Shown here piece after piece: positions 11,660-22,259 of a DNA stretch of 64,000 bases. Source of the DNA: Liriodendron chinense. Taxonomy: Eukaryota; Streptophyta; Magnoliopsida; Magnoliales; Magnoliaceae. Under the pieces are notes generated by a model. It made no database searches. It saw only the letters and a list, made by a program, of their open reading frames with translations, and was not told where the DNA came from. Location: the NCBI GenBank assembly GCA_003013855.2, contig ML058407.1, forward strand, positions 930,001 to 994,000. Reading direction: 5' to 3'. The position numbers and the translations under genes are program-made. Positions within the stretch are counted from its first letter, which is position 1; each line of letters begins with the position of its first letter.

Positions 11660-11915
11660 TGTTAGAGCTTAGAAAAATTAAAACTGCTCGTCAACAGTCT
11701 TTTTCCTGTGTTTCATTATTCTGAGGGAATTCTGAGTATAGAGACATTCATAGACAATAATAAGCAATCACAAAGTATACACGAGAAAGCACCGCGAGGT
11801 GAATTTTATTCCAGAGATTCGAGATCTTTTACATTCCGGGCTGTGAACTGGTCACGAACCATTAATTACATCAACGGATGATCACCCTTGATTAGAAGGC
11901 AAAAGTAAATGCATA
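11660..11915 (-). mobile_element. Terminal fragment of the element E 3' LTR
   Basis: It starts TGTTAGAGC and is the reverse complement of the last 250 bp or so of the LTRs ending at 23681 and 36817. It stops at ...aaatgcata, exactly where the LTR piece at 36818-44139 resumes once element C and one target copy are removed. The two pieces are therefore one LTR. Confidence 0.85.
11911..11915. repeat. Left target site duplication of element C
   Basis: GCATA here pairs with GCATG at 36818-36822. Removing 11916-36822 gives an uninterrupted LTR sequence matching the other family members at this place, so the one mismatch is a later G-to-A change. Confidence 0.8.
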
Positions 11916-12587
11916 CATTGGGGCTCAAATTTGTACCCATTATAAAATAGTATTCAGCGATCCATCTACAACGATTTGAACCGATTTCGAGATCCGAAAT
12001 ACTCAGAAAACGCCAGTGCAACCCAAACATGCGCGATCATGACCGAAACCTACAAATGCTATTTCACGGTGGAATCAGACATGCGGATTACCACCAAATG
12101 ATCCGAAACGCCCAAAAACCCTTAACCTGCAAGTTTCAAGGTCGCACGATGTATATCTTTACCCGCGCGCTTCCAAATGCATTTTTGCCCTGATTGTATC
12201 CAACTATAAGGGCCCGAAAGCTTATAGGTACCATTTTAGGCTGGAATTAGACATGCGGATGGCCACCAAATGATCCAGAATGCCCAAAAAACCTTAAGTA
12301 GCAAGTTTGAAGTCCTTGCGGTGCATATTTCCATGTGCGCGCTTCCCGGAACAATATTCCTATGCAAAAAGCGCTGATCGGGAGGGTCCAAATTGGGAAA
12401 GAACTACCAAAATTTACAGCAGATGACCATCAGTATCCCACCCCGTTCATTTAGGAGGTCGATTATGGCCTAAAAGCGGCTTGGCGTCAGTGACTTTGGT
12501 ATCTGAAAAGGTAGCCCCCCTTTGAAGGTCGCCCGTCGGAGCCCAAAACCTGAAATATTCTAAGGGCATGTATTCGTTCACTCTCAC

Positions 12588-12984
12588 TCCACATGCATTC
12601 GCTCACTCTCTCTTCACATGCATTCGTTCACTCTCTCTCCACATGCATTTTGTTTCTCTCCACATGCATTCGTTCACTCTCTCTCCACATGCATTCGTTT
12701 CTCTCTCCACATGCATTCGTTCACTCTCTCTCCACATGCATTCGTTCACTCTCTCTCCACATGCATTCGTTCACCCTCTCTCCACATGCGGATGACATGA
12801 GGAGACATGCATTTGCCCTCTCACCACACGCGCATGAGTGCTCTCTCTCTCCCCTTTCAATATTCTAAATAAAATAAAAATATAAAAAATCATGAAAATA
12901 TTCTAAGTGGGGCCACATGCGGCAAACACAGAGGCCACATGCGCCCATACCAAGGGCACATGCGCCCACACCAAGCCACATGCG
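12588..12984 (+). promoter_or_regulatory. CATGCA/CATGCG motif array in U3, 5' LTR of C
   Basis: ACATGCATTCGTT alternates with CT runs, then CATGCG words follow. CATGCA is the core of the RY element bound by B3-domain factors (ABI3/FUS3/LEC2 group) in plants; CT/GA runs are typical BPC targets. Function is an inference. Element B interrupts the array at a CATGCG word. Confidence 0.5.
12980..12984. repeat. Left target site duplication of element B
   Basis: ATGCG is perfectly repeated at 20706-20710 on the other side of element B, and the host LTR sequence is continuous across the two flanks. Confidence 0.95.
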
Positions 12985-14010
12985 TGTTCACTCCCCAAGT
13001 GTAGAGTTGCGAAGTAGTAATAATTCGGAAAGACCGAGTATCGTTCCCACAGAGATTTATGAATGGGTATTCTCAGAATTTAACTAAAACAACTAATAAT
13101 TAAGATCCTATTAAGAACTAAAATTGGAAAATAGCGATTTGGGTTTAAACAGTGAATGGTTAAGGTAATTTCAATCTAAAAAGGCACTAGAGCACCAAGG
13201 ATCCACTTTTGATAGGTTTCAATGCATCAACACAACTAAGTTTCTCATAACTCAATCGAAATCGAATTCCTTCCTCTATCCGATTGGAATATAGAGCGGT
13301 TTAATCAACAATTATCCAAAATAAATGCTTATTCATTGATTTGATTCCCACAACCATGCTCAGGCCTTGGACACACTCAATTGTATAGGCCAAGCCTCTT
13401 TCCAATCTAGTTGAGATTCATAATCATAGCCTTCACCAAATCCTGTCACTAGACCTGATTACAACTCATGATTAGAACTCTAATTAAATCAAAATCAATC
13501 AATAAACAACTATTCCAGATTATATACAAAAGATAAGAACTTTAGTTGAATGAGTTCCCACACGAAAATCAGGCCATTGCATACAAGGCAATCAAAGCGT
13601 CTACCATGCCCGGAGTCGATGGTAGATCAATGAACTACACAAGCATAAACAATGCTCAAAAAGCTAAGATACTAAATAAGGATCACTAAGAATCACATGA
13701 GCCCGGAGTCATCAAGAGATCAAAGTAAAAGCCAACATAATACTTGATTCAAACTCATATAGAACTAAAATTCATGAATTAAAACACAAAAGGAAACCTA
13801 GGTTGCATCAATCCATAAAAAACGAATCAAAAGCTTCCCCTCTTAGCCCTAGCTAAGAGGTTTTAGTTCATCTCTAACATCCTTGAACTAGAAGCCTCTA
13901 AAAACATAAAAAATAACTAAAACAGGAAGAAAACTAGAAATCCGAAGTCGAATCCGTCTCTTGAGCAATCCCCACGTTCTAGCCTCCTCTGGTATGAAGA
14001 GAAGACATCC

Positions 14011-14020
14011 TTTTATAGCT
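14011..14020 (-). promoter_or_regulatory. TATA box, left LTR of B
   Basis: On the minus strand the sequence is agctataaaa. The same word with the same flanks occurs in the right LTR (complement of about 20144-20153) and a similar one in the LTRs of element D. Confidence 0.6.
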
Positions 14021-14122
14021 TGGAGGTGTCCTTTTCGTAAGAGAACTCCAGATTTCGCGCAAAACTACGCAATTGTGCAGAGAAATCCGGAATCCGAAAT
14101 TAGAAATAGCCTTTAATGCATG

Positions 14123-14299
14123 GACCGGTCGGACTGGGCTGGCCGACCGGTCATGACCGGTCGGGCTTGTTCCCTGAGCAGTCCAGCAGCTACGGCTGAC
14201 CGGTTATGACCGGTCGGCCTGGAAATCAGTGTGTTCAATGGTGTGGCCGACCGGTCTTGACCGGTCGGGCGTCTTTGGCTGACCGGTCAGCCAACCGGT
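14123..14299. promoter_or_regulatory. ACCGGT palindrome array, left LTR of B
   Basis: About nine ACCGGT words occur, mostly paired as GACCGGTCATGACCGGTC or versions with TAT or TTG in the middle. Each pair is a palindrome. The array sits upstream of the TATA box in element orientation, where enhancer sites are expected. The outer CCGAC/GTCGG edges equal the DRE/CRT core, but recognition by any factor is unproven. Confidence 0.75.
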
Positions 14300-14559
14300 C
14301 TTGCCTTCTTTCTCCTTTATTTCTTTCTTTCTTTCTTCTTTTCTCTTCTCTCCTTGCCTTGGCTTTCTTTCGTCCTTCTTTTCTCTTCATCCTATGGTCT
14401 TCAATGCTCTTAAAGAGCTCCATTTAGTCTTCAATTTGTGAAATCTCCCTCTTGTTCCTACAATCCCAAATCATACATTAGAATAGTCCTTTAAACATGT
14501 AAACCGTGCATAATGAGTGATGAATTGGGGTTAGAATATGCACAATTAAGAGCTCAACA

Positions 14560-14572
14560 CACCCCCCAACCA
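14560..14572 (-). other. Polypurine tract of element B
   Basis: The minus strand reads GGTTGGGGGGTGTG directly before the LTR, the usual place and form of an Athila polypurine tract that primes plus-strand synthesis. Confidence 0.85.
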
Positions 14573-15652
14573 GCCTTTTGCTAGTCCCGAGCAAAACATG
14601 CGTGAAACAAGTTTCATTCTCCAAAACCCAACTCTCCTCTAGAAACTATTCTTCTATACATTCGAAGACATATAAGCGTAAAAATCAGAAAAAATCAGTT
14701 ATAAAGGTTGAAACCTTAAACTCTCAGAACATAATAAGTATTTATATGAAATTCCCGCTGATTGATTGATAGATAGAAGAAATTGAACAAATTCAACCTA
14801 GTGTGCATAGTGAAGGTTCATCTCATGAGTTTCTGAGATTATCTTCTTCATAAATCAACTAAACCATGGATCTCAAGGTGCATAGAGCAACAACAAGCCT
14901 ATGATAGGAATTTGCCTTACCGTCCTTCCGACGACTTTCACACTACGTCCCATCTCCGGCTTTGGTTATGGGTAGACCATCCCCCGGTTGGTAGTAGGTA
15001 GCCCTAATCGGAATTTTCCACCATTTTTTCTTTCCTTCCCGATTTCATCCTTTCTTTCCTTATTTTCGCATGGACAAGGATGGACAAAGTACCCCGGCTT
15101 GGTTTCTCAATACCTCGAATCCAAGTCTAGCTAATCCACAAATCACATAATCTTTTCAAATCATGAAAATCGTGTAATGTGAACTAGGTGCAAAAGGTGT
15201 TCAAATTTTCTATCAATCATAAAAATAGGTGAATTCACATATAAAACTATTATATTAAGAGAAGTTCAAAGCTTGCAACATCCCTCACTTCGTATCTCCT
15301 CTTCTTATACTCATGCTGTCTCAAATGTATAGAATCAATGTTTTCCAAAAGAATTTTGAAATTTAGAAAAATCGAAAAATTTCTACATCATTGCTCGAAA
15401 TGTCACAAAAGCTAGCAGATTCATCAAAGGAATCTCTCACCCCCCAACCAAAACTTCACATTGTCCTCAATGTAACAAAATATGCATGACATGAGATCAA
15501 TGACATAAAACAAAGGTGAGAAGGAGAGATGTCACCTGAAGCATATATTTCATGGCAAGATTAGCTTTTGGAGGTGGATTACTTCACAACTAAATCAACT
15601 ATCAAAACAAATCCTAATGGGAAAGCATTCTAGCAAATTAGCCTCCGTCAGA
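14573..15652 (-). other. 3' untranslated region of element B
   Basis: Non-coding in element orientation. It contains a second polypurine motif (15439-15450) preceded by TTGAGGACAATG, and blocks that match 54350-55245 in element D, including the ggacaaggatggacaaagtac block on the plus strand near 15073. No gene is recognised. Confidence 0.7.
15439..15450 (-). other. Second, internal polypurine-like motif of B
   Basis: The minus strand reads GGTTGGGGGGTG, the same core as the terminal tract about 870 bp away, with TTGAGGACAATG just upstream (complement of 15460-15471). Element D has the same arrangement at 54308-54339. Confidence 0.7.
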
Positions 15653-15958
15653 CTAAGAGGTTAATCCCAACAACTCATCCAAAAGCATAAAGTCAAGTAG
15701 AATCATTAGATGGATCAAAAGGTTTTGCAGTAATGTCATCCAATATCCTGCTTTACAATAAACATGTGTGTAGATAAACCACTGAAAATCCCAAAAATCA
15801 ATATCAGCGGGTCCTTTAATGTGTGCACCACAAGTATAAGAGGAGACATCATCATATTTATCAGAAAAAATATGTCTCCAATCAGATTTTCTTGGGCATT
15901 GATATTGTAAGTATGGATCATCCCAGGGTTGGTGGAGTTCGGTATGCATGATCCACAA
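15653..15958 (-). pseudogene. Remnant of a 3' ORF shared with element D
   Basis: A 101-residue minus-strand frame resembles the C-terminus of the 571-residue ORF of element D (52426-54141). Shared positions are WDDPYL against WDDPFL, a YxCGA motif, and THVYCKAGYWM against THVYCRAGLWM, followed by an LL-rich end. It lies between the gag-protease stop and the internal polypurine motif, as in D. Upstream parts of the ORF are missing or merged with the deletion that removed pol. No function is known to me for this module; membrane insertion of the hydrophobic tail is possible but weak. Confidence 0.55.
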
Positions 15959-16113
15959 AGGTGTGGAAATATAAATTGATTTCTAAGCACAAAAAGGTGT
16001 TGTTTCCACATCCTTCTCTCGGCTAATGTCATATGCCGATACTGACTCAAAAAGTGTGACCATATCCCTTATCATATTATCGTTCTCATCAAGGGAGTGA
16101 GTCACTTCTTCGT

Positions 16114-18489
16114 CTAAGGGACCGGAGAAAAAGGTGAGAGGGACTCATCATCCACGATAGAATTGATCATGTTTATTTCGTGGACCTCCTCATCCTCATG
16201 CTCTTGTTGGTTGTCAATATTGAAAGCATTCAACTCAATCGTCATATTGCCAAAAGACATTTGGATGACCCCACTCCTACAATTTATGATAGCGTTTGAT
16301 GTAGCTAGGAATGGGCGGCCAAGTATGACAGGGATTTGAGGCCCAATATTAACCATGGGTCGTGTGTCCAAGACAATAAAGTCCACTGGGTAGTAAACTT
16401 TGTCAACTTGGACAAGAACGCCGTCAATCACCCCTCTCGGAATACGAATTGATCGGTCAGCAAGTTGTAATGTGGTTTTAGTGGGTTTTAATTCGCCTAA
16501 ACCTAATTGTTCATAGACCGAAAAGGGGATTAAGTTCACACTTGCCCCTAGATCGAGTAAAGCATGTTTCACCCAGTAGTCTTCAATCACACAAGATATT
16601 GTTGGACAACCGGGATCTTTGTATTTCTTGGGCATCCCGTGGTTGATAATGGCACTCACATTCTCTGTCAAAAATGCCTTCTTTTGCACATGTATTTTTC
16701 TTTTAACCGTGCAAAGGTCTTTTAAAAATTTTGCATATAACGTTATTTGTTTAATGGCATCCAACAATGGGATGTTGATTTTTACTTGCTTGAAAACCTC
16801 CAAAAATTCCTGATATTTATCTTGAGGTTTGGCTGGAATCAAGCGTTGGGGTAATGGAGCAACGGGCCTATATTCTTTCAATGGCTCTGTTTCATTCATG
16901 GGGCTGCTAGGTCCATCATCCTCTTTGGAAGATACCGGATCATTAGGCAGTGAAACCTTCACCGGATCAGATTTCTCAATGATTTTACCACTTCTAAGAG
17001 TAGTGATGGCCTTAGCATGTTCCATGTGTTGGTTGGAAGAACTAGGCACGCTTATTTCGCATTGTGTTTTTGGATTTGGTATGGGTTGGGCTGGAAGAAT
17101 CCCTTCCCTTGCGTTTAAGCGAGCCTTGATTTCCTCTACCGAAGTTTTAAGCTCAAGCATTATCGTATGGTTGGATTGATTTATTTGAGCTTGACCTTCC
17201 ATGAATGCTTTCAAAGTATCCTCTATAGGCATTTGAGGCGGGGCCATTTGCATTGGGGGCCCCCTTTGAGGATTATTTTGATTAGCCGTGTTTCCATTCA
17301 CCCAATTGAAGTTTGGGTTGTTCCTCCAACTAGAATTATTCGTGTTTGAATTTGGAGTACTAAAAGGTCGTTGATAACTATTCAAGGCATTCGATTGTTC
17401 AAATAAAAGTTCTCGAAACGCATAGATTGTTGGACAATCCGGCGTTTGATGCACATTGGAAGCACAAATAGCACAAATAGTTTCAACAGCCCCCTTTTGT
17501 TGGGTTGTGTCCACTTTCTTTAGTTCCATCTCCTCGACCTTTCGTGTGAGTTTAGCCACTCTAGAACATAGATCATCTTGCTTATCTAAAACATAAATTT
17601 CTCCCTTTTCCTTGGTTTGGGGTTGTTTTGAACTTGTTGGCTTAGATGTATCCCATGATTGTGTATTTTCAGCCAACATGTCAAAATAATCCCAAGCTTC
17701 CTCCGTTTCCTTGTTCATGAACTCCCCATTGCACATCATCTCCACAAATTGGCGCATGGTTGAGTTCAATCCATCATAGAAGAAACTAATCAACCTCCAC
17801 CTTTCATAGCCATGATGTGGGCATGCGTTTAATAGCTCATTATACCTTTCCCAACATTGGAAAAAGGTTTCTTCTTCTTTTTGGGCGAAGTTCATTATGC
17901 CCCTTCTTAGTGCATTGGTTCGATGAGTAGGGAAGAATTTTTTAAGAAACTCCCGAGTCATCTCAGCCCATGTCCCAATAGACCTTGGCCTTAAGGAATG
18001 TAGCCATGATTTGGCCTTCTCTTTCAAGGAAAAAGGGAACAATTTAAGTTTTATTGTATCCTTGGTCACATTGTCATAGTTTATTGTGGCAATAACTTCT
18101 TCAAATTCCTTAATATGTAGATACGCACTCTCAGAGTCGAGTCCATGGAATCTAGGAAGAAGTTGGATCAACCCCGGTTTAAAATCAATATTCCCCACAT
18201 TGTGAGGGAAAATTATGCAAGAGGGAGTACTCGTCCTAGCTGGTTGTAAATAGTCACGTAGAGTTCTAGGTTGAGGTACATTCCCCACTTCATTCTCATC
18301 CAATTCAGTAAGGTTTGGGGCTGGATTTTGAGGTTGATTAGCTCCTTGATTGGGTTGATTTTCAGCCATCTCTCTAGTGATTTCAGGAAAATTCTGACGT
18401 TTTCTAGCATGAGGTTCTCTATCAATCCCTTCAACAATTACTCCGTCACGATTGAGTCGGTTATTAGAATCCCGAGCCCAATGTGTCAT
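16114..18489 (-). CDS. gag-pro: Athila-type Gag-protease polyprotein of element B
   Basis: An intact 791-residue frame. Near residue 78 there is an RTLRDYL motif common in Athila Gag N-termini, then a retrotransposon gag capsid region (about 110-270, with LFPFSLKEKAKSWL and FLKKFFP), a CX2CX4HX4C zinc knuckle (CAICASNVHQTPDC, about residue 340), a proline-rich linker, and a retropepsin-like protease with DLGAS as the active-site loop near residue 650 and ILGRPFL near 735. Gag would form the particle and the protease would cut it. The frame closes soon after the protease with no RT following, so this is the only enzyme of B. The first ATG gives a start in accord with Athila Gag. It looks capable of being translated. 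Confidence 0.9.
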   Translation of the reverse strand: MTHWARDSNNRLNRDGVIVEGIDREPHARKRQNFPEITREMAENQPNQGANQPQNPAPNLTELDENEVGNVPQPRTLRDYLQPARTSTPSCIIFPHNVGNIDFKPGLIQLLPRFHGLDSESAYLHIKEFEEVIATINYDNVTKDTIKLKLFPFSLKEKAKSWLHSLRPRSIGTWAEMTREFLKKFFPTHRTNALRRGIMNFAQKEEETFFQCWERYNELLNACPHHGYERWRLISFFYDGLNSTMRQFVEMMCNGEFMNKETEEAWDYFDMLAENTQSWDTSKPTSSKQPQTKEKGEIYVLDKQDDLCSRVAKLTRKVEEMELKKVDTTQQKGAVETICAICASNVHQTPDCPTIYAFRELLFEQSNALNSYQRPFSTPNSNTNNSSWRNNPNFNWVNGNTANQNNPQRGPPMQMAPPQMPIEDTLKAFMEGQAQINQSNHTIMLELKTSVEEIKARLNAREGILPAQPIPNPKTQCEISVPSSSNQHMEHAKAITTLRSGKIIEKSDPVKVSLPNDPVSSKEDDGPSSPMNETEPLKEYRPVAPLPQRLIPAKPQDKYQEFLEVFKQVKINIPLLDAIKQITLYAKFLKDLCTVKRKIHVQKKAFLTENVSAIINHGMPKKYKDPGCPTISCVIEDYWVKHALLDLGASVNLIPFSVYEQLGLGELKPTKTTLQLADRSIRIPRGVIDGVLVQVDKVYYPVDFIVLDTRPMVNIGPQIPVILGRPFLATSNAIINCRSGVIQMSFGNMTIELNAFNIDNQQEHEDEEVHEINMINSIVDDESLSPFSPVP

Positions 18490-19094
18490 GCAAAAACCAA
18501 AAAAAATGATACAAAAAGGAAAAAAGAATTCTTCCTTCCTTCCTTTACTCCTCTCTAGGACTTAAGCACAAGGTGTCTTGCAATGGCTGAGCCAGAAGCA
18601 AGGATAGAGACTGATTTCTCCTGGTCAATAGGGGTTCAAAGAACTCCCCACCCACTCTTTGAGTCTTTTGAGAAAAAGTACAGAAAAAGGAGAAAGAGGA
18701 ATAAGTTGAGAAGAGAAATCTCTGAGCACAAGGTGATCCAAGGCTGCAGAGCCGACCAATAGGAATCCAGGTGGCACAAGGCCTACCTTTCAGAGATCCA
18801 AAAGGAGTCTCCACCCACTCTACAAGAGATGATTATGATAGGAATGAGTAGGAGAAGAAGAAGAGTAAGGTTAGAACGATAAAACCTGATTTGTGACTTA
18901 AGATGCCTTCTTCTTCTTCAACTTCCTAAAAATCCCTGAATTAGTCCTATGTTAGAATCCTGCAAAAATCAAAACAAAGGAAGTTAGTATTTAGAAGAAA
19001 ACCTACTCTAGAAAGCAAAACAAATCCTAAACCTATCTTAACACAATCTCAACTAAAAATTATTTCAAAAAATTCTAAAAATACTGCATAGAAA
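18490..19094 (-). other. Leader between PBS and gag of element B
   Basis: The 5' untranslated leader of B in minus orientation. It holds a short frame at 18545-18814 that lacks any recognised domain. Packaging signals would be expected here but I cannot identify one. Confidence 0.6.
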
Positions 19095-19112
19095 TCCCCG
19101 GCAACGGCGCCA
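19095..19112 (-). other. Primer binding site of element B (tRNA-Asp type)
   Basis: The minus strand reads TGGCGCCGTTGCCGGGGA, the standard Athila-type PBS, a few bases inside the right LTR (CA end at 19119 on the complement). Element D has the same PBS at 52155-52172. Confidence 0.95.
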
Positions 19113-19118
19113 AAAACT

Positions 19119-20705
19119 TGTTCACTCCCCAAGTATAGGGTTGCGAAGTAGTAATAATTCGGAAAGACCGAGTATCGTTCCCATAGATATTTATGAATGT
19201 GTATTCTCAGAATTTAACTAAAACAACTAATAATTAAGATCCTATTAAGAACTAAAACTGGAAAATAGCGATTTGGGTTTAAACAGTGAATGGTTAAGGT
19301 AATTTCAATCTAAAAAGGCACTAGAGCGCCAAGGATCCACTTTTGATAGGTTTCAATGCATCAACACAACTAAGTTTCTCATAACTCAATCGGAATCGAA
19401 TTCCTTCCTCTATCCGATTGGAATATAGAGCGGTTCAATCAACAATTATCCAAAATAAATGCTTATTCATTGATTTGATTCCCACGACCATGCTCAGGCC
19501 ATGGGCACACTCAATTGTATAGGCCAAGCCTCTTTCCAATCTAGTTGAGATTCATAATCATAGCCTTCACCAAATCCTGTCACTAGACCTGATTACAACT
19601 CATGATTAGAACTCTAATTAAATCAAAATCAATCAATAAACAACTATTCCAGATTATATACAAAAGATAAGAACTTTAGTTGAATGAGTTCCCACACAAA
19701 AATCAGGCCATTGCATACAAGGCAATCAAAGCGTCTATCATGCCCGGAGTCGATGGTAGATCAATGAACTACACAAGCATAAACAATGCTCAAAAAGCTA
19801 AGATACTAAATAAGGATCACTAAGAATCACATGAGCCCGGAGTCATCAAGAGATCAAAGTAAAAGCCAACATAGTACTTGATTCAAACTCATATAGAACT
19901 AAAATTCATCAATTAAAACACAAAAGGAAACCTAGGTTGCATCAATCCATCAAAAACGAATCAAAAGCTTCCCCTCCTAGCCCTAGCTAAGAGGTTTTAG
20001 TTCATCTCTAACATCCTTGAACTAGAAGCCTCTAAAAACATAAAAAATAACTAAAACAGGAAGAAAACTAGAAAGCCGAAGTCGAATCCGTCTCCTGAGC
20101 AATCCCCACGTTCTAGCCTCCTCTGGTATGAAGAGAAGACATCCTTTTATAGCTTGGAGGTGTCCTTTTCGCAAGAGAACTCCAGATTTCGCGCAAAACT
20201 GCGCAATTGTGCAGAGAAATCCGGAATCCGGAATTAGAAATAGCCTTTAATGCATGGCCGACCGGCCTGGACCGGTCGGACTGGATGGCTGACCGGTCAT
20301 GACCGGTCGGGCTTGTTCCCTGAGCAGTCCAGCAACTACGGCCAACCGGTCATGACCGGTCGGCCTGGAAATCAGTGTGTTCAATGGTGTGGCCAACCGG
20401 TCTTGACCGGTCGAGCGTCTTTGGCTGACCGGTCAGCCGACCGGTCTCGCCTTCTTTCTCCTTTATTTCTTTCTTTCTTTCTTCTTTTCTCTTCTCTCCT
20501 TGCCTTGGCTTTCTTTCGTCCTTCTTTTCTCTTCATCCTATGGTCTTCAATGCTCTTAAAGAGCTCCATTTAGTCTTCAATTTGTGAAATCTCCCTCTTG
20601 TTCCTACAATCCCAAATCATACATTAGAATAGTCCTTTAAACATGTAAACCGTGCATAATGAGTGATGAATTGGGGTTAGAATATGCACAATTAAGAGCT
20701 CAACA
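19119..20705 (-). repeat. Right (5') LTR of element B
   Basis: It runs from TGTTCACTCC to CTCAACA and matches the left LTR with scattered substitutions, mainly near its first 100 bp and in the ACCGGT array. It lies next to the PBS, so it is the 5' LTR of the minus-oriented element. A TATA box is on the minus strand near 20144-20153. Confidence 0.95.
20258..20446. promoter_or_regulatory. ACCGGT palindrome array, right LTR of B
   Basis: It has the same organisation as 14123-14299, with about nine ACCGGT-type words and small differences in several of them (for example GACCGGCCTGG at the start). Confidence 0.75.
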
Positions 20706-20710
20706 ATGCG
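20706..20710. repeat. Right target site duplication of element B
   Basis: ATGCG matches 12980-12984 exactly. Confidence 0.95.
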
Positions 20711-20813
20711 CATGATTCCCATCACATGCGCATGACTCCTCTCTCCAAATGCATGCCTATGCTCTCCCTTTTGCAAACAACATGCGCCCGGTACCTGATA
20801 CCCGATTAACATG

Positions 20814-20823
20814 CTATAAATAC
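20814..20823 (+). promoter_or_regulatory. TATA box, 5' LTR of element C
   Basis: ctataaatac is followed by ccctctacttg, identical to 33971-33980 in the 3' LTR and mirrored at 42959-42968 in the LTR of E. It should start the genomic transcript of element C about 30 bp downstream. Confidence 0.65.
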
Positions 20824-20916
20824 CCCTCTACTTGATAAGACAGGGACAAGATCATCACTCCCAGAGCACTCTTCTTGCAGAGGTAAAAATTCCTCACTGG
20901 AATCCTCACCGTGAAA

Positions 20917-21310
20917 GGGACATGCGCCCATCCCTTCGTCGGATGCCCTCGCCGGAAAGGGATTTCTCCCACCGGAGCAAAATCCATCAAGTCACATAGT
21001 GACATGCGCTCACCCATTTGAGTTTTGGGGAGGAAAAATGTAAAAATCCCTAAGTCCCATGGGGATATGCGCCCATGGCTGGGATGTTGGGCGCATGTGT
21101 AGTGTCACATGCGCTTGATAACCTTTCTCTCTCTCCTCACATGCATTTGTGGCAAGCCACATGCGCACAAGTGCGCCCAAGAGGCAGGCACATGCGCTTA
21201 CCCCCCTTCCATTCCCTTTCTCTCCTCACTTTTCTCTCACATGCGCTTGGGATGGGATCACATGCACTCAACTTAAGATCACATGTGCCCACACCCCATG
21301 GGAGATGCGC
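20917..21310 (+). promoter_or_regulatory. CATGCGC array downstream of the TATA box, 5' LTR of C
   Basis: About ten ACATGCGC, CATGCA or ATGCGCC words occur in 390 bp of sequence that would be transcribed. Together with the array before the TATA box they flank the core promoter on both sides. Confidence 0.5.
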
Positions 21311-22259
21311 CTGGACGCTGATGGGAGGTGGGGCCTTCTGTGATGTGGCCCGCTTTGATGTGGCCCGCATTCCGATCAAGAGGACGCTCCTAGACACACA
21401 TCAATCTCCTCTATCCATCCCCCGGACCGGATTCGCCAACGGTCGATGTTAAGTGGGCCAAATCAGCTATTTGATAAAAAAGGCCAACACTTAGCCAATA
21501 TTGCAAACCTTGGAAACCGTTCCAAAAGAGCCGGAAATGACTGAAATCGAGAGGAATCGAGCAGAATTTGACCGAACCCTGAGAGGGAGACTTCTCTCCG
21601 CCATAACATGATACACTATAATCATGCATTACAACGAGATTACCTGATCTCAGGATCTCCGAGAAACCTTGATCAGACCATAAACAGGTCCACTACTTAG
21701 TCGTTTTTAGCCCCGGGAAGTGCCCTGTTGGCTCAGAAATCGACTTACACTAAACAAATCGAAATGCGATCGCACTACGACCCTCGTGGACATAATCCAC
21801 CCCTATCCAAAGACGATCATGACAGGTATTCACCATATCCTCCGATAAGATCGTAAACAGGCCCTAGGAAGTGCCCTGATGGCCCAAATACCTACAAATG
21901 CCAAGTGAATCAATCACGATCGCAAAGACGCGAGGGCAAAATATCGACGACATAAAGATATATATGAAGCGGGTTGATCAAAGCAAATGCATAATTTGTC
22001 TGATACACTTAACATCTAGCATAAATACGATCTTCTCTTGAGCATGCATAAAGCATAGTTACTTTGTATTGTACTCATTTGCATCCATTGCATGAATTTA
22101 TTTCATCTCAGATCGAGTTACGAAACTAAATCAAAGGGGACTATGGTTATCATCGAAAATCGTAACCAAAGAGTTCTAAACGTCTGAAATACTTCATTGT
22201 TAAGACCAGTTGATGTGAGTCCTGTCCAAGGTGGGATTTGTCAGTTGAGTGGCTAAGGT

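Larger units (their letters stand above)
12985..14559 (-). repeat. Left (3') LTR of element B
   Basis: It spans TGTTCACTCC to CTCAACA on the plus strand, and the right LTR matches it along its length. In element orientation it contains the ACCGGT palindrome array, then a TATA box (complement of 14011-14020). It is followed by the polypurine tract, which marks this copy as the 3' LTR. Confidence 0.95.
12985..20705 (-). mobile_element. Athila-type element B, gag-protease only
   Basis: A 7.7-kb element in minus orientation with LTRs of 1575 and 1587 bp (TGTTCACTCC...CTCAACA on the plus strand), a perfect 5-bp target duplication, a tRNA-Asp-type PBS and a G-rich polypurine tract. The only large ORF is gag-protease. 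RT, RNase H and integrase are absent, so it is a deletion derivative that depends on enzymes from relatives. The near identity of most of the two LTRs suggests a fairly young insertion. Confidence 0.95.

Noticed and set aside
12568..12868. Frames rich in His, Ser, Pro and Leu (also at 33435-33731 and 43208-43489)
   Set aside because: They are translations of the CATGCATTCGTT/CT array, open in several overlapping frames.
16619..17349. Plus-strand frames across 16619-17349 in element B
   Set aside because: They lie opposite the intact gag-protease frame and have no domain.
20250..20573. Plus-strand frame of 107 codons in the right LTR of B
   Set aside because: It reads through the ACCGGT array and a CT-rich stretch, in antisense to the element, and the left LTR has only part of it.
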